A stretch of DNA of 6,005 nucleotides from Candidatus Intestinimonas stercorigallinarum (GCA_019115345.1 DXDV01000122.1:1-6005); one strand, 5' to 3'. Positions 1-5,485 are shown, counted from the stretch's first letter. Notes: generated by a model not told the origin, from the letters alone. A program made the numbers and translations.

Positions 1-22
1 CTGGTGCGTCTCAACGCACCAG
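1..22. repeat. Perfect 9-bp hairpin at the window edge
   Basis: CTGGTGCGT (1-9) is the exact reverse complement of ACGCACCAG (14-22), with a 4-base CTCA loop. The left arm starts at the first base of the window, so the true repeat may be longer. No T-tract follows on the plus strand, so it does not look like a canonical terminator. It is the first of three consecutive hairpins before the first gene. Confidence 0.7.
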
Positions 23-30
23 TGGAAGGC

Positions 31-66
31 GCAAGGTTTTTGGACGAAATTGTCCAAAAACCTTGC
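31..66. repeat. Perfect 15-bp hairpin
   Basis: GCAAGGTTTTTGGAC (31-45) pairs exactly with GTCCAAAAACCTTGC (52-66) around a 6-base GAAATT loop. Neither strand has a T-tract directly after the stem, so a classical intrinsic terminator is not supported. A perfect 15-bp stem is very unlikely by chance. It could be a dispersed palindromic repeat (REP or MITE type), a processed structured RNA or the 3' structure of an upstream transcript; copy number in the genome would decide. Confidence 0.75.
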
Positions 67-70
67 ACTT

Positions 71-125
71 GAACAAAGCCATTTGCTCTTGAACGCTTTG
101 GCTTTCAAGGCGTTCGGCTTTGTTC
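71..125. repeat. Nested hairpin with a one-sided 10-base bulge
   Basis: The outer stem GAACAAAGCC (71-80) pairs with GGCTTTGTTC (116-125). The inner stem 91-100 pairs with 106-115 (nine Watson-Crick pairs and one G-T) around a 5-base loop. The two stems abut on the right side, while on the left they are separated by 10 unpaired bases (81-90). A near direct repeat, GCACTTGAAC (65-74) and GCTCTTGAAC (85-94), lies 20 bases apart, so part of the structure may come from a local duplication. Base composition is visibly more AT-rich than the neighbouring genes. Confidence 0.7.
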
Positions 126-134
126 CATACGCAT

Positions 135-140
135 TATAAT
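135..140 (+). promoter_or_regulatory. Consensus -10 box upstream of the HTH gene
   Basis: TATAAT at 135-140 matches the sigma-A -10 consensus. It would place the transcript start near 147 and leave a leader of about 48 bases before the ATG at 195. The -35 region (about 112-118) falls in the right arm of the nested hairpin and matches TTGACA poorly, so the promoter may need an activator or be weak. An 8-base palindrome TGACGTCA (143-150) sits at the expected start site and could be an operator. ATTATAAT is itself palindromic, so direction is inferred from the downstream gene. Confidence 0.45.
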
Positions 141-194
141 ATTGACGTCACGATGCCGCGTCCCCATCATTTTTGCTGAGCGAGGTGTCCATAC

Positions 195-713
195 ATGGCC
201 AGAGCATCCGTAAAAGAGAACAAGACCATCTACCAGTTGACCCGCGAAAGCCTGAAGCTCACCCGGGAGGAGGCCGGCGAGCTGCTGGAGACCATGTCGC
301 CGGAGCGCATTGAGAAGATCGAAAACGAGCGCTCCCTCCCCCGGCCGGACGAGGTGCTCCTCATGTCCGACAAATACAAGCAGCCCGGCCTGTGCAACCA
401 CTACTGCGCCAACCAGTGCCCCATCGGGCAGCAGTATGTCCCCGAGATCAAGGTCAAGGAGCTCTCCCAGATCATTCTGGAGATGCTGGCCTCCCTCAAC
501 TCCATGCAGAAGCAGAAGGACCGGCTGATCGAGATCACTGCCGACGGGAAGATCACCGACGATGAGCTGGCCGATTTCATCCACATCCAGGAGGAGCTGG
601 AGCGCATCTCCATCACCGTGGAGACCCTCCAGCTCTGGTGTGAAAAGATGCTGGACAACGGCGTCATCGACGTCGAGCGGTACAACGCCTACCGGAAGGG
701 CGGCAGGGCCTAA
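195..713 (+). CDS. XRE-type helix-turn-helix protein with CxxxCxxxC cluster
   Basis: A 172-aa soluble protein. Residues about 13-60 resemble an XRE/Cro-type helix-turn-helix (TREEAGELLE, then SPERIEKIENERSLP, the usual recognition-helix region). A cysteine cluster follows, C67-x3-C71-x3-C75, in CNHYCANQCPIG. The rest (about 84-165) is helical, rich in Leu, Glu and Lys, and includes a LNSMQKQKDRL stretch and C149. It has the look of a conserved uncharacterised regulator family of Clostridia. DNA binding is inferred from the HTH; metal or redox sensing by the cysteines is speculation. ATG 195 is chosen because GAGGTG (182-187) lies 7 bases upstream and no earlier in-frame start has a ribosome site. 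It stands alone, with a promoter-like box upstream and the operator-like palindrome 37 bases past its stop. No membrane segment or signal peptide is seen. Confidence 0.85.
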   Translation: MARASVKENKTIYQLTRESLKLTREEAGELLETMSPERIEKIENERSLPRPDEVLLMSDKYKQPGLCNHYCANQCPIGQQYVPEIKVKELSQIILEMLASLNSMQKQKDRLIEITADGKITDDELADFIHIQEELERISITVETLQLWCEKMLDNGVIDVERYNAYRKGGRA

Positions 714-749
714 TCCTCGGCCTGAGCAGAAATAAGCCCCGTAATTTGC

Positions 750-789
750 GGATACAGACCTGTATCCCCGCGGCGCGGTACGGTAGAAT
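750..789 (+). promoter_or_regulatory. Operator-like palindrome with a TAGAAT -10 box
   Basis: GGATACAG (750-757) and CTGTATCC (760-767) form a perfect 8+8 inverted repeat with a 2-base AC centre, the shape of a binding site for a dimeric regulator rather than an RNA hairpin (the loop is too short). TAGAAT (784-789) matches five of six -10 positions, and the -35 window for a 17-base spacer (761-766) lies inside the palindrome and matches TTGACA poorly. This is the layout of a regulated promoter. It would serve the small gene at 841 and perhaps the 1029-2641 run. The upstream HTH protein is a candidate regulator by proximity only. Confidence 0.45.
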
Positions 790-840
790 AAAGCCAGAAA
801 AGAGGTCCGTCACAGCCTCAGCCGCGAGGAGTTGGTAGCC

Positions 841-957
841 ATGAGCGTCAGGGCAAAGGTTTTGGCCAGCCGGATCGCGCTCCGGATCGAGAGACATCCG
901 GAGCTGGGGAAGGCGCTTGGCATCGAGGCCGCCGGGAAAAAGCCTCCCCCATCCTGA
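841..957 (+). CDS. Possible small protein, 38 aa, unrecognised
   Basis: An ATG at 841 opens a 38-codon frame ending in TGA at 955-957, with GAGGAG (826-831) 9 bases upstream. The peptide begins MSVRAKVLASRIALRI and continues with ERHPELGKALGIEA; it is basic, probably helical, with a Pro-rich tail (KKPPPS). About 79 percent of third codon positions are G or C, like the certain genes here. Coding bias continues upstream in frame to about 811 (reading SLSREELVA before the Met) without a standard ATG or GTG, although AGAGG (801-805) would be well spaced for a start there. The annotated start may therefore be internal to a longer protein using TTG 832, or the original start may have been lost. I do not recognise the family. 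The rest of the 315-base gap 714-1028 shows only the palindrome and -10 box at 750-789. Confidence 0.45.
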   Translation: MSVRAKVLASRIALRIERHPELGKALGIEAAGKKPPPS

Positions 958-1028
958 AGGGGCGATCGCGGGAGCCAGGCGGCGGGGACAGACGGAGCTC
1001 TCATTTTACAAGTTGTGGAGGGAAATGT

Positions 1029-1706
1029 ATGCGTTATGAGATTCAGGGCGGCGCCTTTCCGATCGTGGTCTGCCGGCTGAGCGGCGGCGAGCAGATGATC
1101 ACCGAAAAGGGCTCCATGGTCTGGATGAGCCCCAACATACAGATGGAGACCCAGGGCGGCGGCCTGGGCAGGATGTTCTCCAAGGCCTTTTCCGGCGAGA
1201 GCATGTTCCAGAATATCTACACCGCCAGGGGCGACGGGATGATCACCTTCGGCTCCAGCTTCCCCGGCCAGATCAAGGCCGTGGACATCGGCCCCGGCCG
1301 GGAGATGATCCTGCAAAAAAACGCCTTCCTGGCGGCGGAGGCCGGCGTGGAGCTCTCCATCCACTTCAACAAGAAGCTGGGCCCCGGCTTCTTCGGCGGC
1401 GAGGGCTTCATCCTCCAGCGTCTGTCCGGCAGCGGCACCGCCTTCGTGGAGATCGACGGCGCGCTGGTGGAATATGAGCTGGGGCCCGGCGAGCGGCTGG
1501 TGGTGGACACCGGCAACGTGGCGGGCTTCACCCCGGGGGTGGAGATGGACATCCAGCAGGTGCCCGGCCTGAAAAACAAGCTGCTGGGCGGGGAAGGGCT
1601 GTTCCACACCATCCTCACCGGCCCCGGCCGGGTGTGGCTGCAAACCATGCCCATCTGCAACGTGGCGGCCTCCATCCGCCCCTTCATCCCCACCGGGAAC
1701 GGTTGA
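1029..1706 (+). CDS. AIM24 / TIGR00266 family protein
   Basis: A 225-aa protein of the TIGR00266 (DUF124, AIM24) family, judged from the Gly-rich beta-strand pattern throughout: an N-terminal GGAFPIVVCRLSGGEQMITE, a SMVWMSPNIQMET segment, then a GRMFSKAFSGESMFQNIYTA turn and FPGQIKAVDI. The length is typical for the family. Structures of family members show a beta-rich, oligomeric fold; the biochemical role in bacteria is not established. The mitochondrial AIM24 relative affects inner-membrane organisation, which should not be transferred to this protein. No signal peptide or membrane helix is visible, so it is probably cytoplasmic. The ATG at 1029 has GGAGGG (1017-1022) 6 bases upstream. The stop is 7 bases before the 56-aa gene, suggesting one transcript with it and the DUF975 gene. 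No convincing promoter is seen in 958-1028. Confidence 0.9.
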   Translation: MRYEIQGGAFPIVVCRLSGGEQMITEKGSMVWMSPNIQMETQGGGLGRMFSKAFSGESMFQNIYTARGDGMITFGSSFPGQIKAVDIGPGREMILQKNAFLAAEAGVELSIHFNKKLGPGFFGGEGFILQRLSGSGTAFVEIDGALVEYELGPGERLVVDTGNVAGFTPGVEMDIQQVPGLKNKLLGGEGLFHTILTGPGRVWLQTMPICNVAASIRPFIPTGNG

Positions 1707-1713
1707 CACAGCC

Positions 1714-1884
1714 ATGGAGACGCCAAGCCGACCGTATCCCCCCGCGCTGCTCTGGGTCGATGAGGAAAACAAGGTCGTGTCCTTCCATGAGGAGGCGGGC
1801 TTTCACGTCCTCTCCTTTCCCACCCGGGACGCAATGTTCCACTTTGTCTTTGAAAAAGGGGCCGACGGGTTCCGGATCCAATAG
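1714..1884 (+). CDS. Small conserved-looking protein, 56 aa, unrecognised
   Basis: ATG at 1714 to TAG at 1882-1884 gives a 56-aa acidic, aromatic-rich protein: METPSRPYPPALLWVDEEN, then NKVVSFHEEAGFHVLSF, and FHFVFEKGADGFRIQ at the end. It alternates hydrophobic and polar residues in a way that suggests a small beta-rich domain. There is no cysteine, membrane helix or signal peptide. Third codon positions are mostly G or C, and the frame fills most of the 203-base gap between two firm genes. No good ribosome site precedes it (only GGGA at 1695-1698), but it starts 7 bases after the AIM24 stop, so translational coupling is likely. The next gene starts 25 bases after its stop. Function unknown; I see no known domain. 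Confidence 0.65.
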   Translation: METPSRPYPPALLWVDEENKVVSFHEEAGFHVLSFPTRDAMFHFVFEKGADGFRIQ

Positions 1885-1909
1885 ACGAGGGGAATAGAAG
1901 GAGGTCATT

Positions 1910-2641
1910 ATGAAATACGCGGCTGATTTCAGGCGCATCGCCAGGGACGCGCTGCGCGGAAAATGGTTCCTGGCCGTCCTCGCCGGACTGGTCGCCTCCC
2001 TTTTGGGCGGCGCCAGCTTCGAGGGGCCGGACATCACCTTACATGTGGATCCCAACGGCGTGCAGGCCGGTCTCCAGATCGCGGGGCAGACGGTCTACAC
2101 CACCCGGGGCGAGTTCGCGCCCGCCCTTCGGGCCTTCCTCATGGGCGGCGTCCTCTATGTCATCGCCGTCCTGGTGGTCCTGGCCGTGCTCTATTTTATC
2201 CTGGGCAGCGTCATCAGCGTGGGATACGCCCGGTTCAATCTGCGCCTGCTGGACCGGGACGCCCCGCCCTTTGAGAGCCTGTTCGCCTATTTCCCCTACT
2301 GGAGGACCGCCGCGGCGGCCGGCCTTCTCCAAAGCCTCTACATCCTGCTGTGGTCCCTGCTGCTCATCGTCCCCGGCATTATGGCGGCGTACAGCTACTC
2401 GATGACCTCCTTCATCCTGGCGGAGTACCCCGAGCTCACCGCCCGGGAGGCCATCGCCCGCTCCAAGGAGCTGATGTATGGAAACCGCTGGCGGCTGTTC
2501 TGCCTGCAATTGAGCTTCATCGGCTGGAGCCTGCTGTGTACCCTGACCATGGGCATTGGCAATCTGTGGCTGACGCCGTACACCCACGCCGCCACCGCCG
2601 CCTTCTACCGGGAGATCTCCGGTCCCATCTTTGTGGACTGA
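1910..2641 (+). CDS. DUF975 family integral membrane protein
   Basis: A 243-aa polytopic membrane protein with the DUF975 pattern: an N-terminal amphipathic stretch (DFRRIARDALRGKW), four hydrophobic segments at about residues 18-35, 78-105, 133-162 and 197-222, the LLLIVPGIMAAYSYSM motif in segment three, the cytoplasmic loop YPELTAREAIARSKELMYGNRW (about 173-194), and the end LSFIGW...GIGNLWLTPY. The family is widespread in Firmicutes and has no assigned function. A hydrophilic loop of about 40 residues (36-76) between segments one and two is probably extracytoplasmic. AAGGAGGT at 1898-1905 gives a near-perfect ribosome site 4 bases before ATG 1910. It is the last gene of a likely three-gene run with the AIM24 and 56-aa genes; a large palindrome starts exactly at its stop codon. 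Confidence 0.88.
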   Translation: MKYAADFRRIARDALRGKWFLAVLAGLVASLLGGASFEGPDITLHVDPNGVQAGLQIAGQTVYTTRGEFAPALRAFLMGGVLYVIAVLVVLAVLYFILGSVISVGYARFNLRLLDRDAPPFESLFAYFPYWRTAAAAGLLQSLYILLWSLLLIVPGIMAAYSYSMTSFILAEYPELTAREAIARSKELMYGNRWRLFCLQLSFIGWSLLCTLTMGIGNLWLTPYTHAATAAFYREISGPIFVD

Positions 2642-2736
2642 CCGCCCCCTCACAGGATTTTTTCCACAGGCAGAGCCCCGGTCCGCCATCGGACCGGGGC
2701 TCTGCCTGTCAAAAAAGTCCCTTGAGGGAGGTTTTT
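2641..2736 (+). terminator. Giant imperfect palindrome plus TTTTT, probable terminator or palindromic element
   Basis: The core stem is 20 bp without mismatch (2666-2685 with 2690-2709, CCAT loop). It continues outward: TTTTTT (2658-2663) pairs with AAAAAA (2711-2716), GGA (2655-2657) with TCC (2718-2720), CCCTCA (2647-2652) with TGAGGG (2723-2728), and ACC (2641-2643) with GGT (2730-2732), with small bulges between. TTTTT (2732-2736) follows the outer stem, so on the plus strand it can act as a terminator for the DUF975 run. The core alone is not followed by T's, which is atypical. The size suggests a dispersed palindromic element recruited as a terminator. The first base overlaps the stop codon. 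Confidence 0.6.
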
Positions 2737-2797
2737 CGACCCTTCGGAGGGCCATTCTGACAGCCCGTATCCCGCTGCTTTGGGGGGCGGCGGCCGG

Positions 2798-2829
2798 AAA
2801 AAACGCCGGAAACGGTTTACTTTCCGGCG
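2798..2829 (-). terminator. Terminator-shaped inverted repeat on the minus strand
   Basis: CGCCGGAAA (2804-2812) and TTTCCGGCG (2821-2829) form a perfect 9-bp GC-rich stem with an 8-base loop. Six A's at 2798-2803 become a T-tract directly after the stem when read on the minus strand, which is the textbook intrinsic terminator layout. No minus-strand gene is visible to terminate; it could stop antisense transcription, or the inverted repeat could be an operator, since the -35 box of the kinase promoter lies in its loop and right arm. Confidence 0.45.
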
Positions 2830-2844
2830 CTTTGGCGGTATGAT
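2816..2844 (+). promoter_or_regulatory. Probable sigma-A promoter of the hybrid kinase gene
   Basis: TTTACT (2816-2821) and TATGAT (2839-2844) are separated by 17 bases; the -10 box matches five of six consensus positions and the -35 four of six. The overlapping GATAAT (2842-2847) is an alternative -10. Transcription would begin near 2851, giving a leader of about 100 bases. The -35 box overlaps the inverted repeat 2804-2829, so a protein bound there could block RNA polymerase. Confidence 0.5.
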
Positions 2845-2854
2845 AATGTCTGCC

Positions 2855-2928
2855 GAATCAACCGCAAAGCGGTGGATTCACGCGGCGGCAGCCGCTTTTA
2901 CGGAACCTCCGCCGGCAGGCCGGGGAGG
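2855..2928 (+). promoter_or_regulatory. Structured leader of the kinase mRNA, three predicted hairpins
   Basis: Hairpin one: GAATC/GATTC (2855-2859, 2875-2879) stacked on ACCGC/GCGGT (2861-2865, 2869-2873) with one A-G mismatch and an AAA loop. Hairpin two: GCGGC/GCCGC (2882-2886, 2891-2895), GGCA loop, followed by TTTT (2896-2899), a weak terminator shape. Hairpin three: CCTCC/GGAGG (2906-2910, 2924-2928) with inner CCGG/CCGG (2912-2915, 2920-2923), one G bulge and a CAGG loop; it ends one base before the AAGGAG ribosome site (2930-2935). Alternative pairing is possible (GCGG 2869-2872 with CCGC 2892-2895). High GC makes chance stems common, so regulatory function is inference. No known riboswitch class is recognised. 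Confidence 0.35.
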
Positions 2929-2949
2929 GAAGGAGAGGAAGTGCGGGCC

Positions 2950-5457
2950 ATGAAGGGGAACAAGCGGCTCTCCCCCAACACGGGGCTGAGCATTCTGCTG
3001 CTGGCGGTGTGCGTGAGCATGCTGCTCCTCGGCGTCTCTCTGGTGCGGACCAAGCTGCTGAAAAACACCCAGGAGCTGGGCATGGCCCTGGCGGAGAGCT
3101 ACGCCTCCGAGGAGGAGCTGCACGTGACCACATACAGCAACTTCCTGATGCTGGGCGCCCAGTATGTGGAGGAGCTGGAGGGCGCTGGGGCCTCCGAGGA
3201 GGAGATCCAGCGGTGGCTGAGCAGCTATTTTGACAAGATCACCGTCGCTCTGGGGGAAAACGTCGTGGACCCCTACGCCGTCATCAACGGGACCATCGTG
3301 GCGGCCAACCCCAGGGAGGGGGACGGGGACTACGACTACCGGAGCGCCGAATGGTATCAGCAGGCCCTGGCCGCCGGGGGCGGGATGGTCTTTACCGACG
3401 CCTATACCGACGCCATCACCGGCGAGCCGGTGATCACCGCCGCCGTGCGCTTCCAGAACTCCGACGGCGTGATGGCCATGGACATCTTCCCCCAGAACCT
3501 GCACAGCGACGGGGCGGGCAAGGCCCTGCCCGAGGGCGGCTCCCTTTACGTGTGCGACTCGGCGGGGACCCTCCTCTTTGCCGAGACCCCGTGGGACGTC
3601 CCCGACGAGGAGCTGCAGTTCTATCTGGACCAGATCCTGCTGGGCATCCGGGACGGCTCCCTGGCCGGCTACGACTCCTCCTTCCAGGACCCGGATGGGG
3701 TGGACCGGGGGGCCTATTACAGCGAGATGAGCAGCGGCTGGACCGTCATCCTCACCATCCCCCTCCAGAACGTCCTCATGGGGGAGCAGAACACCACCAT
3801 TCTGGTGATGGTGGCCATCTCGGTGCTGGTGATGGCGGTCATCGTGATCATGGTGCTCCGGGACCTGCTCAACAGCCGCCGCATCCGGCGGGCCGACAAC
3901 ACCATCGCCATCCTGGGGGACTCCTTCTACGCCATCTACCGGGTCAACTATAAGGCGGGGACCTACGAGGCCATCAAGGTCTCCCCCGACCTCTCCGACA
4001 GCCTGCCCGAGGCGGGGGACTACCAGGTCCTGCTGGACGTGGTGGGCACCCTGGTGGACCCGGAGACCTTCCACGATTTTTCCATGAGCTTCTCCCTGGA
4101 GAGCATCCGGCAGCGGGTGGCCGAGCGGCTGCCCGACTACGGCGGGGACTACCAGCGCCGCTTCGGGGACGCCTACAAGTGGGTCAACATCCGCACCCTC
4201 TACGACGGCGTCCGGGCCCCCGACGAGGTCATCCTCTGCTTCCGGGAGGTGGACGTGGAGAAGCGGCAGCAGCTCCAGCAGATGCGCATCCTGGAGGAGG
4301 CCCTGGACACCGCCAAGAAGAGCACCAAGGCCAAAAACACCTTCTTCTCCAACATGTCCCACGACATGCGCACCCCCCTCAACGCCATCATCGGCCTGGC
4401 CGAGCTGGCCCAGCGGGACCGGGAGGACCGGGAGAAGGTGGACGACTACATCCGGAAGATCGCCTTCTCCGGCAAGCAGCTCCTCTCCCTCATCAACGAC
4501 ATTCTGGAGCTCTCCCGGCTGGAGTCGGGCCGGGACACCCTGAGCCGCCAGCACTTCGACCTGCGGCAGTGCGTGGAGGACAACGCGGCTGCCTTCCGGG
4601 AGCTGGCCCGGAAGGAGGACCGGGACTTCACGGTGGAGCTGGAGCTCACCGACGCCCAGGTGGAGGGGGACCCCTTCAAGCTGGGACAGATCCTGGGCAA
4701 CCTCCTCTCCAACGCCTTCAAATACAGCCGGCCGGGGGACCGGGTGCGCCTGACGGTGAAGCAGTTCGACTTCCAGCAGCACAGCAAGTACCAGTTCACC
4801 GTGGAGGATACGGGCATCGGCATGTCGGAGCAGTTTTTGGAGCACATCTTCGACCCCTACGCCCGGGAGACCCGCTTCGCCGTCCAGACGGTCACCGGCA
4901 CCGGCCTGGGCATGCCCATCGTCAAGAGCCTGGTCCAGCGGATGAGCGGCGAGATCACGGTGGAGAGCGTCCTGGGGAAGGGCAGCCGCTTCACGGTGAC
5001 CCTCCCCATGGAGGCCGTCCGGGAGGAGGGGGCCGCCCAGGCGGAGGCCCCGGCGGAGGAAACGGTGGACCTGAACGGCCGGCGGGTGCTCCTGGCCGAG
5101 GACAACGAGCTCAACATGGAGATCGCCGTGGAGCTCCTCACCATGCACGGCGTGGAGGTCCTCCAGGCCCGGGACGGGGCCGAGGCGGTGTCCCTCTTCC
5201 AGAAGAGCCCACCCTACGCCGTGGACGCCGTCCTCATGGACATGCAGATGCCGGTGATGGACGGCTGCGAGGCCGCCCGGGCCATCCGCGCCCTGGACCG
5301 GCCCGACGCCGCCAGCGTGCCCATCATCGCCGTCACCGCCAACGCCTTCGCCGAGGACATCGCCAGGACCACCGAGGCCGGCATGAACGGCCACATCTCC
5401 AAGCCCATCGACTTCGCCCTGCTCTGCCGGACCCTGGCCCGGCTGGTCAAGGGGTGA
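2950..5457 (+). CDS. Membrane-bound Cache-PAS hybrid sensor histidine kinase with C-terminal receiver
   Basis: An 835-aa hybrid sensor kinase. Order: short cytoplasmic tail, membrane helix (about 11-33), extracytoplasmic dCache-like sensor (about 34-280, with the typical SAEWYQQAL and FTDAYTDAITGEPVITAAV segments, W135 to D154), second helix (about 282-304), divergent PAS-like domain (about 315-433), helical linker (434-466), HisKA with SHDMRTPLN, phospho-acceptor His471, HATPase with N-box LGNLLSNAFKY (N584, N588), G1 EDTGIG (D620) and G2 GTGLG (650-654), then a receiver domain with E717/D718, phospho-acceptor Asp764 in LMDMQMPVMDG, Thr796 and Lys818. All catalytic residues are present, so it should autophosphorylate and pass phosphate to its own receiver. 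The ligand cannot be read; Cache domains usually bind small molecules such as amino acids or organic acids. No HPt domain or DNA-binding regulator is nearby. ATG 2950 is chosen, but GTG 2941 lies 5 bases after AAGGAG and is a real alternative (three residues longer). No terminator is seen after the stop. Confidence 0.95.
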   Translation: MKGNKRLSPNTGLSILLLAVCVSMLLLGVSLVRTKLLKNTQELGMALAESYASEEELHVTTYSNFLMLGAQYVEELEGAGASEEEIQRWLSSYFDKITVALGENVVDPYAVINGTIVAANPREGDGDYDYRSAEWYQQALAAGGGMVFTDAYTDAITGEPVITAAVRFQNSDGVMAMDIFPQNLHSDGAGKALPEGGSLYVCDSAGTLLFAETPWDVPDEELQFYLDQILLGIRDGSLAGYDSSFQDPDGVDRGAYYSEMSSGWTVILTIPLQNVLMGEQNTTILVMVAISVLVMAVIVIMVLRDLLNSRRIRRADNTIAILGDSFYAIYRVNYKAGTYEAIKVSPDLSDSLPEAGDYQVLLDVVGTLVDPETFHDFSMSFSLESIRQRVAERLPDYGGDYQRRFGDAYKWVNIRTLYDGVRAPDEVILCFREVDVEKRQQLQQMRILEEALDTAKKSTKAKNTFFSNMSHDMRTPLNAIIGLAELAQRDREDREKVDDYIRKIAFSGKQLLSLINDILELSRLESGRDTLSRQHFDLRQCVEDNAAAFRELARKEDRDFTVELELTDAQVEGDPFKLGQILGNLLSNAFKYSRPGDRVRLTVKQFDFQQHSKYQFTVEDTGIGMSEQFLEHIFDPYARETRFAVQTVTGTGLGMPIVKSLVQRMSGEITVESVLGKGSRFTVTLPMEAVREEGAAQAEAPAEETVDLNGRRVLLAEDNELNMEIAVELLTMHGVEVLQARDGAEAVSLFQKSPPYAVDAVLMDMQMPVMDGCEAARAIRALDRPDAASVPIIAVTANAFAEDIARTTEAGMNGHISKPIDFALLCRTLARLVKG

Positions 5458-5485
5458 GAAAGGGGCCGCAAATGGGCGGGAAGGC

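Noticed and set aside
1..130. CRISPR array or tRNA in the hairpin region
   Set aside because: The stems differ from one another and are not evenly spaced identical repeats, and no cloverleaf with a T-loop or anticodon arm can be drawn.
810..1772. A 320-codon open frame on the minus strand opposite the AIM24 gene
   Set aside because: It has low-complexity Ala/Gly/His/Leu composition typical of a mirror frame, no ribosome site or domain, and lies opposite a recognisable AIM24 family gene.
2740..2751. CCCT-TCGG-AGGG mini-hairpin after the large palindrome
   Set aside because: A 4-bp stem is too short to claim and is not followed by a T-tract; the rest of 2737-2797 shows nothing I can support.
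2872..2949. Extending the kinase to GTG 2872
   Set aside because: The extra 26 residues have no conserved character, GTG 2872 lacks a ribosome site, and the stretch contains the leader hairpins and the AAGGAG that serves 2941/2950.
2878..5394. An 838-codon open frame on the minus strand opposite the hybrid kinase
   Set aside because: Its residues are dominated by Gly, Val, Leu, His, Asp and Glu as expected from reading GC3-biased codons backwards, it shows no domain, and the plus-strand frame carries complete kinase motifs.
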